Assembly (NCBI RefSeq): GCF_014203705.1
Contig: NZ_JACHJR010000001.1
Coordinates: 8,148,084 to 8,212,083, forward strand
Direction: 5' to 3'
DNA: 64,000 bases
From: Kitasatospora gansuensis
GTDB taxonomy: Bacteria > Actinomycetota > Actinomycetes > Streptomycetales > Streptomycetaceae
Of this stretch, positions 33,097 to 42,000 are shown in pieces. Each line of letters opens with the position of its first letter. The first letter of the stretch is position 1. The translations under genes were made by a program, and so were the position numbers. Below the pieces are notes generated by a model. The model did not search any database, had not been told where the DNA came from, and saw nothing but the letters and a program-made list of their open reading frames with translations.

Positions 33097-34515
33097 GTGA
33101 CCCAGCAGACATTCGTGGTCGGGACGGCCCCCGGTGGAGTGCCCGGGGTCGGGCACGCCTGGCAGATGATGCGCAGCCCCGTCCGGTTCATGACCTCCCT
33201 GGCGGCCCACGGCGACCTGGTGCAGATCAGGATCGGCCCGTCCACCGCGTACGTGCCCTGCCACCCCGAGTTGCTGCGCCGGGTGCTGGCCGGCGATCAG
33301 GTGTACGACAAGGGTGGGGTCTTCTACGACCGGGCCCGCGACGTGGCCGGGAACGGCCTGGTGACCTGCCCCTACCGGGACCACCGCCGGCAGCGGCGGC
33401 TGATGCAGGGCGCCTTCACCCGCCCGCAGCTGCGGCACTACGCCGGGGCCATGCACGCCGAGATCGAGGCCACCACCCGGCAGTGGCGGGACGGCCAAGT
33501 GATCGACGCCTTCCCCGAGTTCTACGGGCTGGCGCTGCGGGTGGTAGCCCGCACGCTCTGGTCCACCGCACTCGACGCGGAGCTCACCCGGGGCGTGGAG
33601 CGGGCCTTCGACACGGTGCTGAACGGGCTGTTCCGCCAGATGTTCCTGCCCCGGCCGCTGCGCCGCCTGCCGACTCCGGCGAACCGCCGCTACCGCGCCG
33701 CGCTGCGCCACCTGCACGAGGTGACGCAGTGTCTGATCGCCGGGTACGAGGGCCAACCGGACGCTGCGGCAGGGGAGTTGGACCTGCTCGGTGCCCTGCT
33801 GGCGGCCCGGGACGAGGACGGCGGGCGGCTGACCGAGGCCGAGGTGCACGACCAGGTGATCACCGTGATGGCGGCCGGCACCGAGACGGTGGCCGCCACC
33901 CTGGTCTGGGTCTTCCACCGACTGGCCCAACATCCTTCGGTGGCCGAGGAGTTGTACCGGGAGATCGACACCGTGCTGGCCGGCCGCCCGGCGGTCTGGG
34001 AGGACCTGCCGGCCCTCGCGCTGACCGACCGGGTGATCACCGAGACCCTCCGGCTCCATCCGCCCGGCTGGCTCTTCACCCGCCTCACCGGCACCGACGC
34101 CGAGTTGGCGGGCGTGCCGCTGCCTGCCGGGTCCACCCTCGTCTTCAGCCCCGCCGCAGTGTCCCGCGACCCCGAGGCCTTCCCGCGGCCGGACGAGTTC
34201 CGCCCCGACCGCTGGCTCCCCGAGGACGAATCCCCGCTCGCCCGCCAGGCGTTCACCGCCTTCGGCGCCGGGGCCCGCAAGTGCCTCGGCGACCTCTACG
34301 CCCGCACCGAGGCCACCCTCGCCCTGGCCACCATGCTCAGCCACTGGCGGCTCACCCCCGAGCAGGACACCGACATCCGCGCCGTCCCGCTCGCCACCGT
34401 CTACCGGCCACGACGGCTCCGGCTGCGCCTGACCTCCCGTACGGCGCCCGCGGTCGCAGCTCCCGTCGAGGAGCCGGAGCACGAGAGCGTGGAAGAGGCG
34501 CGCGGGATCAGCTGA
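33097..34515 (+). CDS. Cytochrome P450
   Basis: 472 residues from a GTG behind GAGGAGG. I-helix oxygen-binding motif A-G-T-E-T-V; E-T-L-R (E-x-x-R); P-x-x-F-R-P-D-R-W; heme ligand Cys near residue 396 in F-G-A-G-A-R-K-C-L-G. The N-terminal G-V-P-G-V-G-H-A-W-Q-M recalls CYP183-like terpene oxygenases. No terpene synthase, ferredoxin or reductase gene is beside it, so the substrate is open. Confidence 0.93.
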   Translation: MTQQTFVVGTAPGGVPGVGHAWQMMRSPVRFMTSLAAHGDLVQIRIGPSTAYVPCHPELLRRVLAGDQVYDKGGVFYDRARDVAGNGLVTCPYRDHRRQRRLMQGAFTRPQLRHYAGAMHAEIEATTRQWRDGQVIDAFPEFYGLALRVVARTLWSTALDAELTRGVERAFDTVLNGLFRQMFLPRPLRRLPTPANRRYRAALRHLHEVTQCLIAGYEGQPDAAAGELDLLGALLAARDEDGGRLTEAEVHDQVITVMAAGTETVAATLVWVFHRLAQHPSVAEELYREIDTVLAGRPAVWEDLPALALTDRVITETLRLHPPGWLFTRLTGTDAELAGVPLPAGSTLVFSPAAVSRDPEAFPRPDEFRPDRWLPEDESPLARQAFTAFGAGARKCLGDLYARTEATLALATMLSHWRLTPEQDTDIRAVPLATVYRPRRLRLRLTSRTAPAVAAPVEEPEHESVEEARGIS

Positions 34516-34620
34516 CCGGCCTCCGTCTCGGTGGCCGGGGGCGCGGTCTACGACCATGGCGATCGGTCGTGTTTCGGATGTCCGCCGGACGGGTCCGACC
34601 GTGGCTGCGAGGATGCAGGC

Positions 34621-35316
34621 ATGGAGCAGATATTGAGTCGGCGGGAAGCGTCGGAGGCTGTCCACGACTACGGCTGGCGCTTCTTGCTGGGCACTTTGCG
34701 AACGTCGGTGCCGGTCGGATCGTTGGCTCAGGCGATCGGCGTGGCGGCGGACGCCGTCGCGGTCTGCGGCAGCGACGCCGACCGGCACCTTCTGGTCGAT
34801 GTCCGCCCCCAGCGCGTCGTGTTCACTCTGCAGTCGCTGGACCACGCAGCGGTGACCACCCGGGACGTCGAACTCGCGCGTCGGATCTCCGCCGCCGTCA
34901 ACGAGACCGGGTCGCTGACGACGGATCCCGAGATCGGAACGGGGGTACCGCGGTCGGTCCAAGTTGTGGAGATCGGGATCGATGCGCTGGGAATCGCCGA
35001 GATCCGGCCGTTCTGGAAGGCAGTGCTGGGTTATGCCGACGAGGCGGGCGCCGCAGGACCGGAGGATCCACTTGTCGACCCTGTCGGGCAGGGCCCGGCG
35101 ATCTGGTTCCAGCAGATGGACCGGGCGCGCCCGCAGCGCAATCGCATCCACTTCGACATCTGCGTTCCCCATGACGAGGCACTCCGGCGGATCGAGGCCG
35201 CGCTGGCGGCAGGGGGCCGCCTCGTCTCCGCGACCCGTGCCCCCGCATTCTGGGTGCTCGCCGACGCGGAGGGGAACGAGGCCTGCGTGACCACGTGGCA
35301 GGGCCGAGACGACTGA
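34621..35316 (+). CDS. PCD-like/VOC two-domain protein
   Basis: 231 residues from the ATG at 34621 behind GAGGA. The N-terminal ~95 residues resemble pterin-4a-carbinolamine dehydratase (L-S-R-R-E-A-S-E-A-V, V-D-V-R-P-Q-R-V-V-F-T-L-Q-S-L, T-T-R-D-V-E-L-A-R-R-I). The rest is a VOC domain (V-E-I-G-I-D-A-L, I-W-F-Q-Q-M-D, R-I-H-F-D-I-C-V). The fusion is common in streptomycetes, but its reaction is unknown. Confidence 0.8.
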   Translation: MEQILSRREASEAVHDYGWRFLLGTLRTSVPVGSLAQAIGVAADAVAVCGSDADRHLLVDVRPQRVVFTLQSLDHAAVTTRDVELARRISAAVNETGSLTTDPEIGTGVPRSVQVVEIGIDALGIAEIRPFWKAVLGYADEAGAAGPEDPLVDPVGQGPAIWFQQMDRARPQRNRIHFDICVPHDEALRRIEAALAAGGRLVSATRAPAFWVLADAEGNEACVTTWQGRDD

Positions 35317-35387
35317 GGTGCGCGGTGGCGTTCAGGCCGGGAGTGGACGCGTGACTTCAACCCGGACTGGAGGTGGTGGGCGGGGGA

Positions 35388-35645
35388 TCAGGCGAGGTGA
35401 GTGATCGTCATGATGCGGATGATGCCGACCGGGTGATCGAGGACCAGGAGGGCGGCGACGACCGAGGGCAGGTGGAGGATGCGCATGACGTGCTGTTCGT
35501 CGTCGGCGTCGTCGTACGGCTCGGTGGTGGCGATGGGGTCTTCGCAGACCCGTGCGAGCGCGAGGGTGAGCTCTTCTCCGAGCGCAGGGGGCAGGGCGTC
35601 CCAGATCTTCTGGACGTCGGGTGCTGCTCGGAGCCGGTAGGTCAT
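35388..35645 (-). CDS. RelE/ParE-like small protein
   Basis: 85 residues. Y-R-L-R-A-A-P-D-V-Q-K-I-W-D-A-L-P at the N-terminus and strand-rich ends (H-V-M-R-I-L-H-L-P, I-I-R-I-M-T-I-T-H-L) fit a RelE/ParE-type toxin fold. It follows the partner gene at 35697 by 51 bp on the same strand. A toxin role is inference from fold and arrangement. Confidence 0.6.
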   Translation of the reverse strand: MTYRLRAAPDVQKIWDALPPALGEELTLALARVCEDPIATTEPYDDADDEQHVMRILHLPSVVAALLVLDHPVGIIRIMTITHLA

Positions 35646-35696
35646 GGGGGCAGCGTAGTTGAACGCCCGTCGGCGAGCCCGGCCGATCCGGTCGGC

Positions 35697-35978
35697 TCAG
35701 GCCGCGCGGGTGCGGAGCCGTTCGGCGCGGGTGAGAACCTGGTCGGTGATGTCGACGGACTCGTCGGCGAGCAGGGCGGACGGTCCGTCGGCGAGCAGTG
35801 TACGGGCCTGGTCCGCCGCCGCCTCGAGGTCCTGGGCGACCGCTTTCCAGCGGGCGAAGGCGGCGGCGAGGGAGCCCTCCGGCGTGCGGTTGAGCTCGCT
35901 GAGGAAGCGGTTGCGAAGGGCGGGGGAGCGGAGCCCTTCGGCGATCCGGTCGATGGTCCAGTCGCTGTCGTCGGCCAC
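35697..35978 (-). CDS. Small helical protein, putative antitoxin-like partner
   Basis: 93 residues, acidic and almost wholly helical (D-W-T-I-D-R-I-A-E-G-L-R-S-P-A-L, F-A-R-W-K-A-V-A-Q-D-L-E-A-A-A-D-Q-A). Upstream of the RelE-like gene, the usual antitoxin position. I recognise no DNA-binding motif, so the antitoxin label is tentative. Confidence 0.5.
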   Translation of the reverse strand: MADDSDWTIDRIAEGLRSPALRNRFLSELNRTPEGSLAAAFARWKAVAQDLEAAADQARTLLADGPSALLADESVDITDQVLTRAERLRTRAA

Positions 35979-36112
35979 GGCCGGCCTCCATCCTGGTGCG
36001 CACCCTGCGTACTGCGGCAGTTCAACTTATCGCGCCGGCGGGCGATGTGAGGCCGGTTCGGCTTCGAGTCGGGCGTTGGGCCGAAGTACCGGGAGGGGCG
36101 GCACCGGGCCGT

Positions 36113-36439
36113 TTACGCCTCCTTCGGCTGATTGGTGGGGCGGGCCGCGAGCGTACGCAGGTGCTCGCGGAAGAACCACTCGGGGTCGCCGCCCATCCGG
36201 GCCAGCAGCACCATGCCGGTGACGATCACGTCGCAGGCCTCCGATCTGACGTCGTCCCAGCTGTGCGAGAAGCCCTTGCGGGGGTTTTCGCCGAGTGCGC
36301 CGATGGCCGCCTCGGCGACTTCTCCGCACTCCTCCTGGAGCTTCACCACCTGTACGAGCCACTGCTGTTCGATGGGCAGCTGAGAGCGGGAACTCAAGTT
36401 AGAGGCAAGGGAGTTGATGGTCTTCCAAGTGTCGGTCAC
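36113..36439 (-). CDS. MazG-like nucleotide pyrophosphohydrolase
   Basis: 108 residues. The all-alpha NTP-PPase signature K-L-Q-E-E-C-G-E-V-A-E-A-A and, further on, V-R-S-E-A-C-D-V-I-V-T-G give the E-x-x-E and E-x-x-D metal sites. It probably hydrolyses a non-canonical nucleoside triphosphate. It lies between the RelE-like pair and the ComB-like gene. Confidence 0.82.
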   Translation of the reverse strand: MTDTWKTINSLASNLSSRSQLPIEQQWLVQVVKLQEECGEVAEAAIGALGENPRKGFSHSWDDVRSEACDVIVTGMVLLARMGGDPEWFFREHLRTLAARPTNQPKEA

Positions 36440-36655
36440 GGGCTCAATGATGGTGTTGTTCGATTCGTTCGTTCAACCCGGGCGGTTCAGGGCGAGCCTG
36501 ACCCGAACGGTGGCTTTTCGAGCAGGCGCGCCCGGGTCGGGAGCCGACCTTCCGCCCACGTCCCCGACCGTGCGCTCGGGGCGCTTCGAGGGCGTCCAGG
36601 TGATGTGGATCACTCTTCGGCCGCTTCGGGTCGGGCGTGCGCGATCATGATCGGT

Positions 36656-37330
36656 ATGGACGCTCGTTTCGTTGGTATCCCTGAGCTGGTCGAGGCCCCG
36701 TCCGTGGCGGTCGTGGTCGACGTCATGCGTGCATTCACCGTGGCTGCCTGGGCCTTTGCCCAGGGGGCGGAGAAGATCGTTCTTGCCGAGTCGCTGGACG
36801 ACGCGCTGGCGCTCAAGGCTCGCCACCCCGATTGGCTGGCGCTCAAGGACGGGCCGGCCGCGCCCGGGTTCGACCTGGTCAACTCGCCTGGCCTGCTGCA
36901 GTCTGCCGACCTCGGCGGACGGACCCTTGTGCAGAAAACCACCGCAGGGACGGTCGGCGTCCTCGCGGTCAAGGAGGCGTCGCTGGTGCTGTGCGCCAGT
37001 TTCGTGGTGGCGGAGGCGACGGCCCGGCTCCTGCGGGCGCGCAAGAATGACGGTGTGACGTTCGTGGTCACCGGCGAGGACGGGCAGGCCGACGAAGATC
37101 TGGCGTGTGCTCAGTACATCGCCGGGAGGACCACCGAGGCCGGTACGGATGCCGCCGGGTTCCTGCGCCGCGCTGCCGAGTCGCGCGCGGCCGCCGAGCT
37201 GACGGAGGGGGTGCGTCAAGGGGTCCATCCTGATGACGTTGCGCTCTGTCTTGAGCTCGACCGGTTTCCCTTTGCGATGGTGGCGACCTTGGAGGACTCG
37301 CTCATGGTTCTGCGTCCGTTTCGCTCGTAG
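36656..37330 (+). CDS. 2-phosphosulfolactate phosphatase-like protein (ComB family)
   Basis: 224 residues from the ATG at 36656; an ATG three codons upstream (36647) is equally possible and neither has a clear ribosome site. V-V-V-D-V-M-R-A-F-T-V-A-A-W at the N-terminus, G-R-T-L-V-Q-K-T-T-A-G-T and the central A-S-F-V-V-A-E-A-T are ComB features. In methanogens ComB dephosphorylates 2-phosphosulfolactate for coenzyme M; the bacterial role is unclear. Confidence 0.78.
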   Translation: MDARFVGIPELVEAPSVAVVVDVMRAFTVAAWAFAQGAEKIVLAESLDDALALKARHPDWLALKDGPAAPGFDLVNSPGLLQSADLGGRTLVQKTTAGTVGVLAVKEASLVLCASFVVAEATARLLRARKNDGVTFVVTGEDGQADEDLACAQYIAGRTTEAGTDAAGFLRRAAESRAAAELTEGVRQGVHPDDVALCLELDRFPFAMVATLEDSLMVLRPFRS

Positions 37331-37365
37331 GGTGAACCTCGGGGCGTGATCGACAGGAGACCGAC

Positions 37366-37494
37366 GTGGCCGGGACGAAGCCGAGCGGGACGACGGTCGC
37401 CGAGGTGATGGCCGAGCCGGCCGGGCTCGAGGACCCAAGGGCGCGCGAGGTGAACGAGCGAGCGGCCGATGCCCACCAGGCCGCTCTTGGCTGA
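37366..37494 (+). CDS. Small hypothetical protein, 42 residues
   Basis: GTG start 7 nt after AGGAG; reads as a short acidic helical peptide beginning V-A-G-T-K-P-S-G-T-T-V-A-E-V-M and ending A-H-Q-A-A-L-G. It is supported only by the good ribosome site and regular codon usage. It could be the stub of a longer lost gene. Confidence 0.35.
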   Translation: MAGTKPSGTTVAEVMAEPAGLEDPRAREVNERAADAHQAALG

Positions 37495-37598
37495 CGTTCT
37501 CGGGCCGATGCGTACCTTCGAAGAGTTCGTGGAGGAAGGCGAGGTCGGGCCCGAACGAGTGTGCTGGACCGTTGCCGACCGGCCTGGGGCGCGTCACC

Positions 37599-38477
37599 AT
37601 GGGAGCCGCCCGGTGGGCGAGGGGGTCGTTCGGCGGAGCGTGGGGGTGGGGCGGGGTGAGCGCGTTATCGGTGGGGTGCGCCGTGCTGGTGTTCGCCGTT
37701 GCGGTGTACCGGTTGGGGTTCCAGTACTGGGCCGAGCATCCCCGGGTCACCGTCCCGCGGCCGGAGGGTGCTCCGCTGACGGTCTATGAGGTGGCGGCCC
37801 TGTACGCGCGGGAGCTGCACCCCGATCACCTGGCGAGGACCGTGCTGTCGGGGATGGTCCTCAGTGGTGCGTTGCAGCCCGACGGTTCGGGCCGGCTGCG
37901 GGTCGGGCCCGGTGCGAAGAACGTGGACGCGGTTCAGGCAGCTGTACTCGCCGTCCTGGATCCCGCGATCGGTCACCGGCCCTCGGAGCTGTGCGACCGG
38001 GTGGCGGAGCTGGAGGAAGTCCGGGCCGTGGACCGGGAGTTGGGTGCGGCGGGCCTGGTCACCCGTAGCGAGAGCGAAGCCCCGGTGAACGTGTCCATCG
38101 GAGTCATGGTGATCATCGGGCCGCTGGGCGCCCTCACCTTGATGGCGACCCATTCGCCCCACGCTGTCGGGGTCTACGCCGGGCTGCTGGCCGTGGGCGG
38201 CGGGGTCGCGCTGGCCGCCCCGGAACGGTACGACCGGGCCTCGCGGCGCGGCCGTCGGCTGCTGGCCGAGGTGGGCACCGAGCCCGGCCGCCGGCCGATC
38301 CTGGCGCCGGGACTGGTCCTGGACGACGCCTCGCACGCGGCGCTGGCCCGGATGGCGCTGCACTACACGCCGGTGACCGGGCTCTCGGTCGACGCCTTCT
38401 CCGGCTCCGGTGGTCACGGCAAGGGCGACGGGAACGGACCGGTCATCGGTGAGGGCCCCGGTCTGGGTGGGCTGTGA
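37599..38477 (+). CDS. TIGR04222-like membrane protein
   Basis: About 292 residues; the start is uncertain (ATG 37599, or TTG 37572). One N-terminal membrane helix (A-L-S-V-G-C-A-V-L-V-F-A-V-A-V-Y), a conserved-looking Y-E-V-A-A-L segment typical of TIGR04222, two adjacent helices near the middle, and a Gly-rich tail (G-S-G-G-H-G-K-G-D-G). The function is unknown. Confidence 0.65.
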   Translation: MGAARWARGSFGGAWGWGGVSALSVGCAVLVFAVAVYRLGFQYWAEHPRVTVPRPEGAPLTVYEVAALYARELHPDHLARTVLSGMVLSGALQPDGSGRLRVGPGAKNVDAVQAAVLAVLDPAIGHRPSELCDRVAELEEVRAVDRELGAAGLVTRSESEAPVNVSIGVMVIIGPLGALTLMATHSPHAVGVYAGLLAVGGGVALAAPERYDRASRRGRRLLAEVGTEPGRRPILAPGLVLDDASHAALARMALHYTPVTGLSVDAFSGSGGHGKGDGNGPVIGEGPGLGGL

Positions 38478-38663
38478 ACGCGCGGCCGGCCCGTCAGCCT
38501 GTACGGCATTCGGCCGATCTCCCACCCTCGGAAGGGTCGAATCCACCGACCCCGCCAGGCCGCCGGCGCACACTCACGCGCGGGTCGAGCCGACCCCCCG
38601 CTACGGTCGTCAGCGAGAGCGGCAGGGGCGAGACCTGCCCCCGAAGTCGCGAGGTCAGCTGCC

Positions 38664-38870
38664 ATGAGCCTGAGCATCCGCAACCAGATCCCCGGTACGG
38701 TCACCGAGATCGCCGCGGGGCCGGCCATGGCGGCCGTGAAGGTGTCCGTCGACGGTGGTGTGCTGACCGCCGCCATCACCCAGGACGCGGTCGCCGATCT
38801 CGGCCTCGCCGTCGGTTCGGCCGTCGTGGCGCTGATCAAGTCCACCGAGCTCTCGCTCGCCACGGCCTGA
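38664..38870 (+). CDS. Mop/TOBE molybdate-binding protein
   Basis: 68 residues, one TOBE domain: S-I-R-N-Q-I-P-G-T-V-T-E-I, A-A-V-K-V, and L-G-L-A-V-G-S-A-V-V-A-L-I-K-S-T-E-L. Such molbindins bind molybdate in the cytosol. It lies 206 bp upstream of a molybdopterin enzyme, so it may supply or buffer molybdenum for it. Confidence 0.9.
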   Translation: MSLSIRNQIPGTVTEIAAGPAMAAVKVSVDGGVLTAAITQDAVADLGLAVGSAVVALIKSTELSLATA

Positions 38871-38961
38871 CGGCGGCGGCACGCGCAGGGGGGCGCGACG
38901 CTCACACCTGCGGTGGGCAGGCTGTGCGATCGGGTTAACTCCCGGCGGCCGCGCGCTGTGA

Positions 38962-38989
38962 TCGACCGTTAATGCGGCCTTTCTAGGGT
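38962..38989 (+). promoter_or_regulatory. Possible promoter for the nitrate reductase gene
   Basis: TCGACC (38962-38967), 16 bp, TAGGGT (38984-38989), 88 bp before the start codon. GTTAAC (38934) and GTTAAT (38968) could be nitrogen-control half-sites, but their 34-bp spacing does not fit a GlnR box. Confidence 0.4.
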
Positions 38990-39076
38990 GACGACCGTGG
39001 GAGCTTCCCACCGCCCGCCGCACCCACGTCCCGCGGGTGTCCGGCGGGGACTGCGATCCCTGGGGAGGGAGTCTCG

Positions 39077-42000
39077 GTGACGATGCCTGGCTCGGACGCG
39101 GACAGCGTGCGGACGGTCTGCTCGTACTGCGGCGTCGGCTGCGGCATCGTGCTCGACATCGGCCGGGACGCCGGCACCGGCCGACGGACCGTCAGGAAGA
39201 CCTCCGGGGACAAGGAGCACCCGGCGAACTTCGGCCGGCTCTGCACCAAGGGATCGACCAGCGCCGACATGATGGCCGCCCCCGGACGGGCCACCAAGGC
39301 GCTGATCCGTACCGAGCGCGGCGCCGAACCCGCCGAGGTGGACGTGGACGCGGCGGTCACCGCGGTGGCCGGGCGGCTGCGCGCGATCCTGGACGAACAC
39401 GGCCCGGACGCGCTGTCCTTCTACGTCTCCGGGCAGATGTCGCTGGAGGCGCAGTACCTGGCCAACAAGCTGGCGAAGGGCTTCGTGCGGACCAACCAGA
39501 TCGAGTCCAACTCCCGGCTGTGCATGGCCAGTGCGGGCACCGGCTACAAGCTGTCGCTGGGCGCGGACGGCCCGCCCGGCTCGTACCAGGACTTCGACCG
39601 CGCGGACGCCTTCTTCGTGATCGGCGCGAACATGGCCGACTGCCACCCGATCCTGTTCCTGCGGATGATGGACCGGGTCAGGTCGGCCGGGGCGAAGCTG
39701 ATCGTCGTCGACCCGCGGCGCAACGCCACCGCCGCGAAGGCGGACCTGTTCCTGCAGATCAGGCCGGGTACGGACCTGGCGCTGCTGAACGGCCTGCTGC
39801 ACCTGCTGGTGATGAACGGTCACACCGATGAGGCGTTCATCGCGGAGTTCACCGAGGGCTGGGAGGCGATGCCCGCCTTCCTGGCGGACTACCCGCCGGA
39901 GCGGGTCGCCGAGATCACCGGGATACCCGAGGCGGACATCCGGCTGGCGGCCCGGTGGATCGGCGAGGCGGGGGAGTGGACGAGCTGCTGGACGATGGGG
40001 CTCAACCAGTCCACGCACGGCACCTGGAATACCAACGCCCTGGTCAACCTGCACCTCGCCACCGGGGCGATCTGCCGCCCCGGATCCGGCCCGTTCTCGC
40101 TCACCGGGCAGCCCAACGCGATGGGCGGACGCGAGATGGGGTACATGGGTCCGGGCCTGCCCGGGCAGCGTTCCGTTCTGGTGGACGCCGAGCGAGCCTT
40201 CGTCGAGGAGCTCTGGGGGGTCGAGGCGGGCACGCTGCGGACGGAGGTGGGCCGGGGCACGGTGGAGATGTTCGAGCAGCTGGCCGCCGGTGCGATCAAG
40301 GCGTGCTGGATCATCTGCACCAACCCGGTCGCCTCGGTCGCCAACCGTAGGACCGTCATCGCCGGGCTGGAGGCGGCCGAACTGGTCATCACCCAGGACG
40401 TGTTCACCGAGACCGAGACCAACGCGTACGCCGACGTGGTGCTGCCCGCGACGCTGTGGGCGGAGTCCGACGGCGTGATGATCAACTCGGAGCGGAACCT
40501 CACCCTGGTCCAGGGCGTGGTCGACCCGCCCGGACAGGCATTGCCGGACTGGCAGTTGATCGCCCGGGTCGCCTGCGAGATGGGCTTCGCCGACGCCTTC
40601 GGCTACGCGAGCGCCGAAGAGGTCTTCGAGGAGCTCAAGCGGGCCTGGAACCCGAAGACCGGCTGGGACCTGCGCGGCGTCGACTACCGGCGACTGCGGG
40701 AGGGTTCGGTGCAGTGGCCGGCGCCGTCGCCGGAGGGCGGCGACCGCAACCCGATCCGCTACCTCAACGACGGTGTCAGCCAGAGCCTGCTGGAGCGCAC
40801 GGACGGGACCAGGCCCCGGCTGGCCTTCCCGACCGCCACCGGCCGCGCCCAGTTCTTCGGCCGTCCGCACCTGCCGGCGGCCGAACTCCCGGACGACGAC
40901 TACCCGTTCGTCCTCAACACCGGCCGCCTCCAGCACCAGTGGCACACCCTCACCAAGACCGGCAAGGTCGCCAAACTCAACAAGCTGAACCCCGGGCCGT
41001 TCGTCGAACTGCACCCGGACGACGCCGCCGCGATCGGTGCCGGGGACGGTGACCGCATCGAGGTGGCCTCCCGCCGGGGGCGCGCCGTGCTGCCCGCGGT
41101 GGTCACCGACCGGGTGCGGCCCGGTAGTTGTTTCGCACCGTTCCACTGGAACGACCTGTTCGGGGAGTACTTGAGCATCAACGCGGTCACCAGTGACGCC
41201 GTCGATCCGGTGTCGTACCAGCCGGAGTTCAAGGCGTGCGCGGTGGCGCTGCGGGTGGTGGCCGGCGCGGTGCCCGTTCCGGCGCAGGCCGCGGCTGCTC
41301 CCCAACTGGACGGACTGGCAGGGATGTTGGGCATCACGGAGCTCGCGCCTCCGGTGTTCAGCGAGCCGGAGCGCCGGTACCTGGCCGGGTACCTCTCCGG
41401 CGTCGCGCTGGCGGCGCCGGGCGGGGTCCCGGTGCTGCCCGTAGGTGCGCCGTTCAGTCGGGAGGCGGCCTTGTGGGTGGACGGGCTGCTGGCGGGGGCG
41501 TTCTCGCGAGGTGCTGCTCCGGGTACGCCCGCACTGCCGGGGCAGGCTGCCGGTGGCGCCCAAGGTAGCGTCCCGGCCCGGGAGTTGATCGTGCTGTGGG
41601 CCTCGCAGACCGGTAACGCCGAGGAGTTCGCCGCCACCGTCGGGGCCCGGCTGGCGGAGACGGGCAGGGCGCCGTCGGTCCGCAGCATGGCCGACTGTCA
41701 GGCGGGCAGCCTCCCGGCCGACGCCGACGTGCTGGTCATCTCCAGCACCTTCGGTGACGGTGACGCCCCCGACAACGGTGCCGGTTTCTGGCAGGGCCTC
41801 ACCGCCACGGACGCCGCGCGGATGGAGGGCGTGCGGTACTCGGTGCTGGCCTTCGGCGACTCCGGCTACGAGGACTTCTGCGGCCACGGCCGCCGCCTGG
41901 ACGAGCGCTTCGCGGAGCTCGGTGCCACCCGGCTGCTGCCGCGGACCGACTGCGACGCCGACTACGACGACACCGCCGGGCGGTGGCTGGAGCAGGTTGC

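Noticed and set aside
38934..38973. Possible GlnR box before the nitrate reductase
   Set aside because: GTTAAC and GTTAAT are 34 bp apart and the expected alternating half-sites are absent.
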